Positions 37,001 through 45,168 of a DNA stretch of 64,000 nt are shown here, piece by piece. Within the stretch, counting starts at the first letter, position 1; the number at the start of each line of letters is the position of its first letter. The stretch lies in contig JAXFOG010000002.1 in the NCBI GenBank assembly GCA_034180455.1, positions 71,148 to 135,147 on the forward strand, read 5' to 3'. The notes under the pieces are model-generated. The model was not told where the DNA came from and made no database searches. It worked only from the letters and a program-made list of their open reading frames with translations. The stretch is from JAAZPT01 sp034180455 (GTDB taxonomy: Bacteria > Bacillota > Clostridia > Christensenellales > Aristaeellaceae). The position numbers and the translations under genes are program-made.

Positions 37001-37652
37001 CAAAGCTATCTATGCTTCTTATGCTCCTTTGGCTTATGCTGTCAAAGAGCCTAATAGTATCAATATCATTATCAAAAAATTCTATTCTCACTGCACTATT
37101 CTGACTAGGAGAAAATATATCCAGTATATCGCCCCTAAGCGAACATTGTCCTTTGCCCTCTACAATATCTACTCTTTCATAACCAATTGAGATTAATCTG
37201 TCCAATAGCTTGTATGGAGTTATGATATCGCCTATGCTTATTTTGAAACAACTTTTTTGCAGAGCTTCAGGATTCATCTGTATATCACATGCAGCCTCTA
37301 TGCTACAACATAGTATTGCTCTATCTTGTTTTAGTATGTTGCCAAGTGCAGATATTCTATCCCATATACTATCCTGACTTTGTGCTACTCTGGAGAATTG
37401 CTTATCTCTTGATGTAATGCAGTAAACTGGTACCTGAGTAAGGTTTTCAATTTGCGCAGCTAAATTGCTAGCGTTTTTATCATTTGAGCATACTATTAGT
37501 AAAGAATTTTTCGTTGACAAAATTGCTGAAAGAAAAGGGTATTCTCCTTCAGCAACATCATATAAAGAAATTATTTTATTGTTTTTTAGCGACTGCTTTA
37601 ACTCGCTTATACCTTTTGTATTTTCTAACGCATTAAATAGCGATTTAGACAT
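34059..37652 (-). CDS. mfd: Transcription-repair coupling factor
   Basis: A 1197-residue Mfd that displaces stalled RNA polymerase and recruits UvrA. Domains in order: UvrB-like N-terminal part (about 1-330), RNA-polymerase interaction (CarD-like) domain near 510 (GDYVVHENYGIGIYCG), helicase with Walker A DVGYGKTELALRAAFKA near 660 and DEEQRFG near 762, motif VI QLRGRVGRNNRQAYAY near 930, and the TRCF C-terminal domain after about 1030. It sits in the conserved order purR-glmU-pth-mfd. Its last 35 bases overlap the barnase gene. Confidence 0.96.
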   Translation of the reverse strand: MSKSLFNALENTKGISELKQSLKNNKIISLYDVAEGEYPFLSAILSTKNSLLIVCSNDKNASNLAAQIENLTQVPVYCITSRDKQFSRVAQSQDSIWDRISALGNILKQDRAILCCSIEAACDIQMNPEALQKSCFKISIGDIITPYKLLDRLISIGYERVDIVEGKGQCSLRGDILDIFSPSQNSAVRIEFFDNDIDTIRLFDSISQRSIRSIDSFEVFPATECLILEEDREYACNNIKKAIAEPANTDLVDPKLLPTITSDALDEEFLSDSENLENSKSRMEIAIDQIKNGLPMLYYQTWLPLLNRKNHYLADYLQNPNVILIEPDILRQRQFTNASDYNERFSHALLNGLAFNMQSEIMLSFESFINYIDDFKKIIISDLKRGLGNIAPESIISLGSKGIIGYQSNIKLLAEDLEKYLNEDYKVYIFAGSHSRAQRIENTLKEYNIPYSSEEEKEHSTNIISLALNSGFLIDDEKIAVISDGDIFGISYKKLKTKYKSSEKIASYTELSSGDYVVHENYGIGIYCGIENIEHNGFSQDYLLIKFAGDDKLYVPTDQFDRIQKYASSSSSAPVLNKLGGTQWQKKKSQAKKQIKELAFDLLKLYAQREQNSGFAFSSDNPWQMQFEDDFPYELTVDQEKCLSEIYADMESHKNMDRLLCGDVGYGKTELALRAAFKAVYDNKQVAFLAPTTILAQQHYQTIAKRFRHFPIRFEMLSRFKSSKEQKEIIEKVNNGEIDIIIGTHKLLSKDIKFKNLGLLIVDEEQRFGVGHKELIKNLKKNVDVLTLSATPIPRTLYMSMIGVRDISIIETPPEDRLPVKTYIIEYNDLVIRDAINRELRRGGQIYYLYNKVETIDNMAKKLKELVPECRIGVAHGQMREKQLESTMLDFFNGSYDLLLCTTIIENGLDVPEANTLIVHEANRFGLSQLYQLRGRVGRNNRQAYAYFTIRQDMQLSEVAQKRLKSIKEFTEFGAGYRIAMRDLEIRGAGNIFGPEQSGYLNEIGYDMYVKMIERTINELQGKLESPDDIETRINLPLDSYLPKDYVQSEKERVEIYKRIAMIKDVQSRMDIEEELIDRFGDMPEEVENLTLIAHLRAYTRMLAISLVQFKAGVLYLNMDVASLNDPSALLKALDGCDKRLYFSHAKPYGLRFNAGNDDVKSCIKTIIPIIEKIVDKYNHFEKENSNEEAKPDKHSN

Positions 37653-37665
37653 TGTATCTCCAAAC

Positions 37666-38253
37666 TTAATTATTTAATTTGTTTGCTCTACTGCGAGATA
37701 AAAATAATCTTACAGCGTCAACTCCATCTGAGGCAAATTCAAGCGCAGCATCCCTTGCAAGCATAAACGTATTAAATATCGTTTCTCTATCCTCTTTTGT
37801 AAAGTATCCCGATAGCACCCAGTCCTTAAGATCCCAACCCTCAGGTGGTCTTCCTATTCCAACTCTTATTCTTGGAAATAAATTATCAGAACTCAGTTCT
37901 ATAATATTGCGCATGCCATTATGTGTCCCAGCGCTTCCGTTTACCCTAAATCTAATGTCAGCAAAGCATAGATCTATGTCATCGTATATTATTAGAATGT
38001 CTTTGCTCTCTACCTTGTACCAATTTTTAAGCTCTACTAATGCCTCTCCACTTAAATTCATAAATGTTTGTGGGGCAGCGAGCACGAGCTTTTCTCCCTT
38101 ATAATTGGTTTCAGCAATTAGACTTTTAAACTTGCTTTTATTTATATTCACATCAAGCTTATTTGCAATAAGGCTTAGTACATCAAAGCCCACATTGTGC
38201 CTGGTATGCTCATACTTTGCACCTGGATTACCTAGGCCTACTATAATCTTCAT
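37666..38253 (-). CDS. pth: Peptidyl-tRNA hydrolase
   Basis: A 195-residue Pth that frees tRNA from stalled peptidyl-tRNA. It opens IVGLGNPGAKYEHTRHNVGF with the catalytic His at about 20, NLSGEALVELKNWY near 66, DDIDLCFADIR-like YDDIDLCF near 92 and GSAGTHNGMRNI near 107. It begins one base after the GlmU-like stop and is 13 bases ahead of mfd. Confidence 0.96.
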   Translation of the reverse strand: MKIIVGLGNPGAKYEHTRHNVGFDVLSLIANKLDVNINKSKFKSLIAETNYKGEKLVLAAPQTFMNLSGEALVELKNWYKVESKDILIIYDDIDLCFADIRFRVNGSAGTHNGMRNIIELSSDNLFPRIRVGIGRPPEGWDLKDWVLSGYFTKEDRETIFNTFMLARDAALEFASDGVDAVRLFLSRSRANKLNN

Positions 38254-38254
38254 A

Positions 38255-39433
38255 TTATTTCAGCCTTCCGTCTTCTCTACGCTTTTTTGCCCAATTTTCC
38301 TTTATTACTGCTCTTGACCTTGAAATATGAAGAGAATCCTTTGGTACATTTTCTGTGATTGTTGAACCTGCAGCTACGTATGCATTTGTTTCTACTGTAA
38401 CAGGAGCGATAATATTAGTATTACAACCTATAAATGCATTATCTTCTATTGTACTGCGCTGCTTTATTTTGCCATCATAGTTTACAAATACTACTCCACA
38501 ACCTATGTTAATGTTCTTTCCGAGATCGCTGTCACCCACATAGGTTAGATGCGATACCTTTGTTCCATCACCTATATTACTGTTCTTAACCTCTACAAAA
38601 TCACCGATTCTACAATTATCGTTGATTTTGCTACCTGGCCTTATATATGCAAAAGGTCCAACTGTCGTATTGTTTCCTATTGAACAATCGATAAGTACGC
38701 TGCTTTCAATAGTGGTTGAGTTTCCAATTTTAGCATTTGTAATTCTACTATTTGCAAACAAAGTACAATTTGAACCAATTGTAGAATCACCCTTTATAAT
38801 GTTGCCTGGATAAACGATGGTGCCATTTCCTATGCTTACAGATAAATCAATAAAGCAGGTTTCTGGATTAAAAAACAAAACTCCATCTTGCATCAGTTCA
38901 TTATTTTTTTCAGATGCTAAAACTTTTAGTGTATTTGGGTAATCAAGTCCTGTGCTTAATAAAATACTTCTTTCATAACCTATATCATACTGAGAAATAT
39001 ATATTTTATGAGCTAATAATTGGTGATAGAGCTCACTTAATGTACTAGCTCCTATATTATATCTACTCATGCATAAAACTAAATCATCAATATTGCAAGC
39101 AAATGCGCAAACTTCGTTATGAGTATTGTCAAGAGCAGCTATAAAAGGGCTTTGTTCAGTACATGCATTAAGCATAGCTTTGTAATCTTTTCCACTTAGC
39201 AGAACAGCTCTTTCGTCTGCAAAAACCAAAGATCCGTTTTTAGTAACTGCCCAATCCAATATATCCAGAATGCTTCCTGAAAATGATGAGGAGTCAGAAG
39301 TTGCATAGCTCTCCGAAATATTTAAACCATTTAATCTACTTAATATTATTTCGTGTGGCATTTTGCCAAGAAGCTCTTTATCTCTAAAAATATAGTTTTC
39401 GTCGGATTTACATATTGCAAAATAATTATTCAT
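38255..39433 (-). CDS. glmU: GlmU-like acetyltransferase with a degenerate uridyltransferase domain
   Basis: A 392-residue protein. From about residue 190 on it is a clear left-handed beta-helix of the GlmU C-terminal type: DGVLFFNPETCFID, GPFAYIRPGSKINDN, VSHLTYVGDSDLG (catalytic His), VFVNYDGKIKQ and APVTVETNAYVAAGSTI. The N-terminal ~190 residues should be a pyrophosphorylase, but the signature LAAGxGTRMxS near the start is missing (the protein begins MNNYFAICKSDENYIF) and the domain is about 40 residues short. It therefore probably acetylates glucosamine-1-phosphate but does not make UDP-GlcNAc. Normal bifunctional GlmU is about 450 residues. It is overlapped by purR upstream. Confidence 0.85.
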   Translation of the reverse strand: MNNYFAICKSDENYIFRDKELLGKMPHEIILSRLNGLNISESYATSDSSSFSGSILDILDWAVTKNGSLVFADERAVLLSGKDYKAMLNACTEQSPFIAALDNTHNEVCAFACNIDDLVLCMSRYNIGASTLSELYHQLLAHKIYISQYDIGYERSILLSTGLDYPNTLKVLASEKNNELMQDGVLFFNPETCFIDLSVSIGNGTIVYPGNIIKGDSTIGSNCTLFANSRITNAKIGNSTTIESSVLIDCSIGNNTTVGPFAYIRPGSKINDNCRIGDFVEVKNSNIGDGTKVSHLTYVGDSDLGKNINIGCGVVFVNYDGKIKQRSTIEDNAFIGCNTNIIAPVTVETNAYVAAGSTITENVPKDSLHISRSRAVIKENWAKKRREDGRLK

Positions 39434-40262
39434 TTGTTACTCCATTCATTAGCCAGTTCGCTGGTTTTACCAATAGTTTACCACTTAAACTGTCTGTATT
39501 ATTCAATGTCATCAAAGACACATAATCAGAAATTTCCTTCTTCTGAGGTTGTTCAGTGCTCATAACGAAGGCATTCCCCACAATGCTACAATTAAACTCT
39601 CTCATAAGGTCTTCCATACCCTTTGCTGTCCCACCAGCCTTTAAAAAATCATCTACAATTAGAGCTTTTTGCCCACTTTGTATTGATCTGCGTGGTAAAG
39701 ACATTGTGTCTATTCTACCACTTGATCCAGAAACATAATTTATACTCACAGTTGGTCCTTCATATACCTTGCTAGATCGCCTAGCTATCACCAATGGTAC
39801 ATTTAGAGCCTCAGCTGTCATAAGAGCTACTGGTATACCTTTTGTTTCCATTGTCAATACAAAATCAGGAGAATACCCATAAAACCTATCTGCTATTATA
39901 ATACCCATATTTCTAGTAATACTAGGCATGCTTAGTATGTCTGAAAGATACAAAAATCCTCCAGTAAGCACTCGTGTTTCACTGCTAAGATTATCACACA
40001 GGTCCTTAATAAATTTGTAAGCATCGTCAATGCTCATTGCGTGTCTAAATCTTACTCCACCTGCAGCTCCTGCTACAGTCTCAACATGCCCTAAGCCAAA
40101 TTGGCGTATTGATTTTTTAACTATATCAATATCCTCGCTACATGTGCTTTTAGCCGTAGAAAACAAATCGCAAAAATGAGATAAGGTTATTACCTTGTTG
40201 GGATTTGTAATAAGTATATTCATGATTACGGCTATGCGTTCAGTTCTTTTTAATCTTTCCAT
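39426..40262 (-). CDS. purR: Purine operon repressor PurR
   Basis: A 278-residue protein with an N-terminal winged-helix domain (about 1-75; LSHFCDLFSTAKSTCSEDID) and a phosphoribosyltransferase-fold domain. The PRPP loop reads QKALIVDDFLKAGGTAKGM at about 200-218. In Bacillus this repressor binds PRPP and controls purine genes. Its end overlaps the start of the GlmU-like gene by 8 bases. RBS AGGAGCC precedes ATG 40262. Confidence 0.95.
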   Translation of the reverse strand: MERLKRTERIAVIMNILITNPNKVITLSHFCDLFSTAKSTCSEDIDIVKKSIRQFGLGHVETVAGAAGGVRFRHAMSIDDAYKFIKDLCDNLSSETRVLTGGFLYLSDILSMPSITRNMGIIIADRFYGYSPDFVLTMETKGIPVALMTAEALNVPLVIARRSSKVYEGPTVSINYVSGSSGRIDTMSLPRRSIQSGQKALIVDDFLKAGGTAKGMEDLMREFNCSIVGNAFVMSTEQPQKKEISDYVSLMTLNNTDSLSGKLLVKPANWLMNGVTNE

Positions 40263-40413
40263 ACTTGGCTCCTAAAATATTTATATTGTTATTATATCAA
40301 AAAAATAGCGAATAATACAAATTTTTTAAATAGTATTGTTCGCAATATCATTATATCTTTATCTTTATATAATTTAATGATATAATAAAAAAAATAAAAT
40401 AAGGTGGTGCGTT

Positions 40414-40863
40414 ATGAAAAAGTTTTTTACGGAATTTAAAGAATTTGCGATGAAGGGCAATGTTCTTGACATGGCAATCGGTGTTATGGTCGGTGCTGCA
40501 TTTGGAAAGATCGTTAGCTCTTTGGTAAATGATATACTTATGCCACTAATTGGTATTATACTTGGTGGTATAAATTTAAAAGGTGCATTTTATGCACTTG
40601 ATGGTAAGACTTATGCTAGCATTGATGCAGCAAAAGCAGCAGGAGTTGGAACTTTAAACTATGGCATATTTGTTCAGACTATAATTGATTTCGTTATTAT
40701 AGCATTCTGCATATTTAGCGTTATGAAGGTAGTAAATAAGCTCTTTGAGAAGCCAAAGCCAGTTGAAAAAGAGCCGAGAAAATGCGAATATTGCTTCCAG
40801 ATTATCCCTGAAGAAGCTACACGCTGCCCATATTGTACTAGCGAGTTACATAAACAAGAATAA
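40414..40863 (+). CDS. mscL: Large-conductance mechanosensitive channel with zinc-ribbon tail
   Basis: A 149-residue MscL. KEFAMKGNVLDMAIGVMVGAAFGKIVSSLVNDILMPLIG (two parts, residues 9-47) is the family's amphipathic helix and first transmembrane helix; a second helix is near 90. The C-terminus carries an extra zinc-ribbon-like pair CEYCFQIIPEEATRCPYC (about 126-143), which the usual MscL lacks. The channel opens on membrane tension and releases solutes. The tail might bind metal or a partner; this is inferred. Confidence 0.92.
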   Translation: MKKFFTEFKEFAMKGNVLDMAIGVMVGAAFGKIVSSLVNDILMPLIGIILGGINLKGAFYALDGKTYASIDAAKAAGVGTLNYGIFVQTIIDFVIIAFCIFSVMKVVNKLFEKPKPVEKEPRKCEYCFQIIPEEATRCPYCTSELHKQE

Positions 40864-40878
40864 TATATAAGCACAAGG

Positions 40879-40907
40879 AATCCATGTGAAATCGCATGGA
40901 TTTTTTT
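40879..40907 (+). terminator. Terminator after mscL
   Basis: AATCCATG and CATGGATT arms around an 8-base loop, followed by TTTTTTT. Confidence 0.8.
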
Positions 40908-40946
40908 ATTAAAAAAGTGCCGCACGGACACAAAAGTCTAGTCTGG

Positions 40947-41576
40947 TCAGTAGCAATCATCAATATCAATAAATTTTATTTTATTTTTTTTGCAATAATT
41001 ATATACATAAGAATCTATTTCACCTGTTGCTACAAGATTATTGCAATCATAGAATGCATCATCACCTATTGATATGTTACTATTTATAAATGTTATAGAT
41101 GTAAAATCTTTGCAAATTGCAAATGCTCTTTTACCTATTGAGGTTAATTTTTCAGGAATAGTGATAGCTGTTAAGCTATCGCATTCTTCAAAAGCTGATT
41201 CTCCAATTGAAATTAGTTCGCTTGGAAGTGGAATCAATTCCAGATTTTTGCATTTACTAAAAGCAAAATCGCCAATGCTTTTTATTGTTTTTGGCATTTC
41301 TATGGCCACGATATCTTCACAACCATAGAAAGCTCTATTTCCTATGCTTGTTACAGTATTACCGTCTATTTCAGATGGTGCATATACAAACGAATCAGAA
41401 CCATTATATTTAACAATCTGTATTTCTTTGTTATCTAAAATTATGTACTCATAGTATCCAGAAACCAATATATCTGGATCTATCTTGTTATTTGCAATTG
41501 CTTCATTGCAAATAAAAGGGTTTATTATAATTACAAGCAATAATATAATTAGCAAATTTGGTTTTTTGTAACGCAT
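40947..41576 (-). CDS. Secreted leucine-rich-repeat (BspA-like) protein
   Basis: A 209-residue protein with a signal peptide (residues 1-29, ending NEAIANN) and five BspA-type leucine-rich repeats of about 23 residues, each with the pattern SIGxxAFxxCxxL (for example VTSIGNRAFYGCEDIVAIEMP). Such repeats usually bind proteins or host surfaces. The stretch before the repeats (30-75) is not recognised. There is no anchor at the C-terminus, so it is probably secreted. GAGGTCG precedes ATG 41576. Confidence 0.88.
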   Translation of the reverse strand: MRYKKPNLLIILLLVIIINPFICNEAIANNKIDPDILVSGYYEYIILDNKEIQIVKYNGSDSFVYAPSEIDGNTVTSIGNRAFYGCEDIVAIEMPKTIKSIGDFAFSKCKNLELIPLPSELISIGESAFEECDSLTAITIPEKLTSIGKRAFAICKDFTSITFINSNISIGDDAFYDCNNLVATGEIDSYVYNYCKKNKIKFIDIDDCY

Positions 41577-41904
41577 AACGACCTCTAATATTTATTTATT
41601 CTATTATAAATAAATTTTTATGTTCTTACAAATATATTTGTTGATGTTAAATAAATATATTGAACCTACAAGTACTAATATTATTATAAAAACAGCTAAA
41701 AATGCAAAGTATAAAATGAATAACATTATAATTTTAATACAACAAAATAGTGAGCAGATAATACCTGCTCACTTTACTATACGCATTGAACTCTATGAAA
41801 TATTTGATAAATATAAAGAGTTCGGTAAGGCACAATTTGAAAAGAAAATCATTTATTGATAGAATTTCAGCCTATAGGTGCAAATAAAAAGTCGCTAAAA
41901 AATT
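41577..41904. other. Intergenic region, no gene seen
   Basis: No supported gene lies here. The plus-strand open frame at 41620-41859 has no ribosome-binding site and an unlikely composition. A hairpin AGTGAGCAG-N7-CTGCTCACT (41749-41773) with a T-rich tail on minus may end the metalloprotease-like transcript. Confidence 0.5.
41749..41773 (-). terminator. Possible terminator
   Basis: 9-base stem with a 7-base loop; followed on minus by ATTTTGTTGTATT, only moderately T-rich. Confidence 0.45.
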
Positions 41905-42773
41905 TTAACTTTCTTCCAAAATGGTTTTGATAAAAAACAATAGATCCTTCGGGTACGTCCCGTTCATGATTTCATCGGTTAGTAATCTTACAACAGTTTC
42001 TTCAAAACCATTGATTATTCCATCATTATCTCCCGAAAGATAATAAGAAGAATTCAACTGTTTGTTCATTGGCTTACGCATTAGTATCGCTTTCTTTTGT
42101 TGTTCCACTGCAGGATGCACCACATGGTGAAGAAACTCATGAATAATAGATTCTATTTTAAACGCTCCTGAGCTAAAGATAAAACGGGTGTCTATCAAGT
42201 GATAATCAGAAGAATACACGCATTTGATAGGATTTATACATATTTGTATGCTTTGCACTGGAGATTGCCATTGATTCACACAACAATCCAAACATCTTTC
42301 AATCAGCTCTAATCCCTGTTTATGTGCTTATTTTGCTCGGCAATCCACTTTTTTTCCCATTCCATATATTTTGAAAACAATTCATTTGATAAAACATCAG
42401 AAAGTGCTCTTGGAAAGTTTGATATCCAGTTCCATAAAGCGCCATCTCGTTCTTTTTTTGAGATATTTCGTGCTGACATGATTTTTCTGTGAAATGTTTC
42501 AAAGTCACGAAAAGTTGTATTGCTATCATCAAGATAAAAAGATGCATCCTCCATTATATAAGCACGTGGCCAATACGAATAAACATCACAAGTATTTTGA
42601 CTTGCACCGGAGAAAAAAGATACTGAGCTGTTTTCGCCAATAAAATCATACAACAAAGCAATATGCTCATTACTACGCTCGATGGAGAAATAATTATAAC
42701 CCGACTGAAATAAGCCATAATATATGGCAGATATTTTCGGAATTTGAGTCATTAGAAGACTGCTTGATTCCAC
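41905..42773 (-). pseudogene. Frameshifted metalloprotease-like gene with HEFLHH motif
   Basis: Two frames join near 42310-42330. The first (GTG 42773 with GGAGG upstream, 154 residues) ends AEQNKHINRD then stop. The second is open from 42327 (AHKQGLELIERCLDCCVNQW) to 41905 and contains IIHEFLHHVVHP, a HExxH zinc-protease motif with a second His, and FEETVVRLLTDE further on. The tail of frame one and head of frame two align (NKH against AHK), so a single-base shift splits an original protein of about 290 residues. I do not recognise the family. Neighbours give no clue to its job. It could be decayed or a sequencing error. Confidence 0.7.
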
Positions 42774-43034
42774 TGTTCAACCTCCAGAAATGCATACTCA
42801 CACATAATTTAATTCTTTCTCCAAGATAAATCAAGGTTTTTCGTGTAATGCAAGACTGTCTTCAAGCAGTCGGAATTTTGAGCAAACAAATACCACACAA
42901 AGAAACCTTTTCTTTTATGACAGTCCACTGCGACTGCAGAAAAAAGAAAACCAATCCCTGAAAACACTCTATCGCAGGCTAACTTATGTCGTAAAATGCC
43001 AAAACCTTGATAGCAAAGCTTTACAGCAATGAAA
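42774..43034. other. Intergenic stretch with gene-like debris
   Basis: About 260 bases with no start-to-stop gene. Two plus-strand frames stay open for over 40 codons without a start or ribosome-binding site (one includes SLKTLYRRLTYVVKCQNLDSK before a stop near 43030), which suggests eroded coding sequence. I recognise neither. Confidence 0.4.
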
Positions 43035-43070
43035 AAGGAAGCTCTTTTTTATATAAAAATATGCTTCCTT
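43035..43070 (-). terminator. Terminator of ssrA
   Basis: On minus, AAGGAAGC pairs with GCTTCCTT around a 20-base A/T loop, then TTTTC, directly past the tmRNA 3' end. Confidence 0.75.
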
Positions 43071-43073
43071 ATT

Positions 43074-43420
43074 TGGTGGAGATGAGGGGAATTGAACCCC
43101 TGTCCGAAAGTCCATCCTGCGACTTTTCTACGTGTGTAGTTGCCGTATTATAGATTCGCCCCTGCAATCGCGCAGCAACGCGCTTTTGCTCTCGCTAGCT
43201 TCATGATTACTAAATTCACTCAAAGCTTTGTGATTTAGTTTGCCTTTATCGCTTTACATCACTTATGCCGGCTCAAAGGCTTTACGGAGTGATGGCGGAC
43301 TATGCCGCTAAAGCTAATTGATTATTGTCAATTAATATTTAGTTCCCGATTTTAACGTGATCCGGGGTCACGACACGCTTAGAAGCTCTCTGCTACCCCC
43401 GTCGAAGCCAAAACATCCCC
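43074..43420 (-). ncRNA. ssrA: Transfer-messenger RNA
   Basis: A 347-base tmRNA. The 5' end GGGGATG pairs with CATCTCC before the encoded CCA, giving the tRNA-like acceptor; the TpsiC arm AGGGG TTCAATT CCCCT is near the 3' end. The tag frame begins after TAATT and encodes DNNQLALAA then TAG, so the added peptide is (A)DNNQLALAA, close in form to clostridial tags ending ALAA. It works with SmpB to release stalled ribosomes; smpB lies immediately upstream on the same strand. Confidence 0.95.
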
Positions 43421-43421
43421 A

Positions 43422-43886
43422 TTATTTGTATTGCTTCATAGCTCTATCCATGGCTCGTTTAACATCACGCTCAGCCATAGACTGCCTTTTATCATGTAGC
43501 TTTTTACCTACGCATAGACCTACTTCTACCTTAACCTTGTTGCCTTTTATATATACTTTCAAGGGTATTATAGCGTAGCCTTGCAATTTAACACTTTGGA
43601 ACAGCTTACGAATCTCATTTTTATGTAGCAAAAGCCTTTTTGACCTTAGAGGATCCTGATTAAATATATTACCTTGTTCATAAGGACTGATATGCATTCC
43701 CTCAGCAAATATCTCGCCATTCCTAATCATGCAATAGCTTTCCTTTAGGTTGATCTTGGCCTTACGTATGCTTTTAACCTCTGTACCTTTAAGCTCTATT
43801 CCAGCTTCCAAAGTATATTCAACAAAATAATCGTGTCTAGCTTTTTTGTTTTGAGCAATTATACGATCGCTTTGTTGTTTTGCCAT
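43422..43886 (-). CDS. smpB: SsrA-binding protein
   Basis: A 154-residue SmpB that delivers tmRNA to stalled ribosomes. Key segments are IAQNKKARHDYFVEYTLEAGIELKGTEVKS near the start (ARHDY and GTEVKS motifs), LLLHKNEI near 80, and the basic C-terminal tail ending RAMKQYK. ATG 43886 with GAAGGAGGCGA is preferred over a codon two residues earlier. It ends one base before the ssrA 5' end. Confidence 0.95.
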   Translation of the reverse strand: MAKQQSDRIIAQNKKARHDYFVEYTLEAGIELKGTEVKSIRKAKINLKESYCMIRNGEIFAEGMHISPYEQGNIFNQDPLRSKRLLLHKNEIRKLFQSVKLQGYAIIPLKVYIKGNKVKVEVGLCVGKKLHDKRQSMAERDVKRAMDRAMKQYK

Positions 43887-43939
43887 TAGCAATCGCCTCC
43901 TTCAAAACAATGTTATTTTATCATATTTTAGCACAAATC

Positions 43940-45013
43940 TCAATCCCTAGACTTTAAAGATGAGGCTCCCTGTGACTTTTGAATAGTTTTAAATCCGTCT
44001 GTTGAAACCGAGCTTCCATCATTTAATATCCACATAGCCTCAACTCCATCAATGCTATTTATGAGTTTCATACCCTGCTCAAGAGAAAGGCAGAATACAG
44101 ATGTACTTAGATAATCGGCTAGGGCACTGTTTTCAGTATATATACTTACGCTTTTAAAATAGTTAGCAGGGAATAGAGTTGATGGATCTATAATATGATG
44201 ATATTTTTTGCCATCAAAAATAAAAAATCTTTGGTAATCACCACTTGTAACAAGTGATGAATCCTTAATAAAAACGACGTCATATATATCTCCACTCATT
44301 TCATGAGTTTTAAAAGGATCAGCAATGCCAACACCCCAGTAGACTCTTTCATCAAGTGGTTTATGACCTGTGCGAATATTTCCTCCAGCGTTTATTATAA
44401 AATTTGGAATTTTTGAATTTAGTAAGTACTGAGCAGCTTTTTCACAAGCATATCCCTTTGCAACAGATCCAACATCAAGTTGTATGTCGTCAGTAAATTT
44501 TACACTTAGAGTATTTTCATCAAGTATAAGACTGTCTATGCTGCAATGTTCCGAGGCTGCTTTTAACTGAGATAATTCAGGTATATAGCCGTTTTGAGGA
44601 TTGCTTTCAGTTGCCTTTCTAGAATCATTCCAAAGATTTAGCACTTTGCCAAAAGCTATATTAGCAGGTGTATTAAGGTCATTTTGTAAGTCTTTTACAT
44701 AAACTAAAAAATCAAAAAGATCTTCATCTACTTTTACACTTTTTTGAAAAGCTGATTTATTAACAGTAGCTAGATTATTGATACCCTCATATTCATTGTA
44801 TATATCAAAAAGTTGGTGATAATGTGTAAATATTTCCTTCACTTTTTTCATTTCGCTATCAAATAATTTCTTATCGTTTGTGTATGCGATTATTGCAATA
44901 AGTGTATCAAATGTATCAAAGAATTCATATCTATATTTTTGCGCCTCTGCAGTAGCAAATCCAGATATGCTTATAAACAATATCAATAATATTGATAAAA
45001 ATTTTCTTATCAT
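43940..45013 (-). CDS. apbE: FAD:protein FMN transferase
   Basis: A 357-residue ApbE that attaches FMN to Thr of Rnf/Nqr-type proteins. It has an N-terminal signal peptide ending ATAEAQ, without a lipobox cysteine, FFDTFDTLIAIIAY near 30, LDVGSVAKGYACEKAAQYL near 180, and INAGGNIRTGHKP near 208, which line the FAD site. ATG 45013 is preferred (GGAGGTAGTT upstream). The Rnf target complex is not in the window. The gene is monocistronic. Confidence 0.93.
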   Translation of the reverse strand: MIRKFLSILLILFISISGFATAEAQKYRYEFFDTFDTLIAIIAYTNDKKLFDSEMKKVKEIFTHYHQLFDIYNEYEGINNLATVNKSAFQKSVKVDEDLFDFLVYVKDLQNDLNTPANIAFGKVLNLWNDSRKATESNPQNGYIPELSQLKAASEHCSIDSLILDENTLSVKFTDDIQLDVGSVAKGYACEKAAQYLLNSKIPNFIINAGGNIRTGHKPLDERVYWGVGIADPFKTHEMSGDIYDVVFIKDSSLVTSGDYQRFFIFDGKKYHHIIDPSTLFPANYFKSVSIYTENSALADYLSTSVFCLSLEQGMKLINSIDGVEAMWILNDGSSVSTDGFKTIQKSQGASSLKSRD

Positions 45014-45101
45014 AACTACCTCCATCTAAACAATATAACATAGTTTCATTGCAGATTAAAGCCATAATCGTAACAATATTGTAATAATTAGAAATATTTT
45101 A

Positions 45102-45130
45102 TTGACAATTATGTATAATAATATTAAGAT
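45102..45130 (+). promoter_or_regulatory. Promoter of the peptidoglycan-binding repeat protein gene
   Basis: TTGACA (45102-45107), 17-base spacer, TAAGAT (45125-45130). The leader is about 35 bases before GAAGGG and ATG 45169. Confidence 0.6.
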
Positions 45131-45168
45131 AATATTGAACGAGTATTTTTGATTGTGAAGGGATAGAT

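Noticed and set aside
41620..41859. 79-residue plus-strand open frame
   Set aside because: No ribosome-binding site, Ile/Asn/Lys-rich random-like composition, overlaps a terminator-like hairpin.
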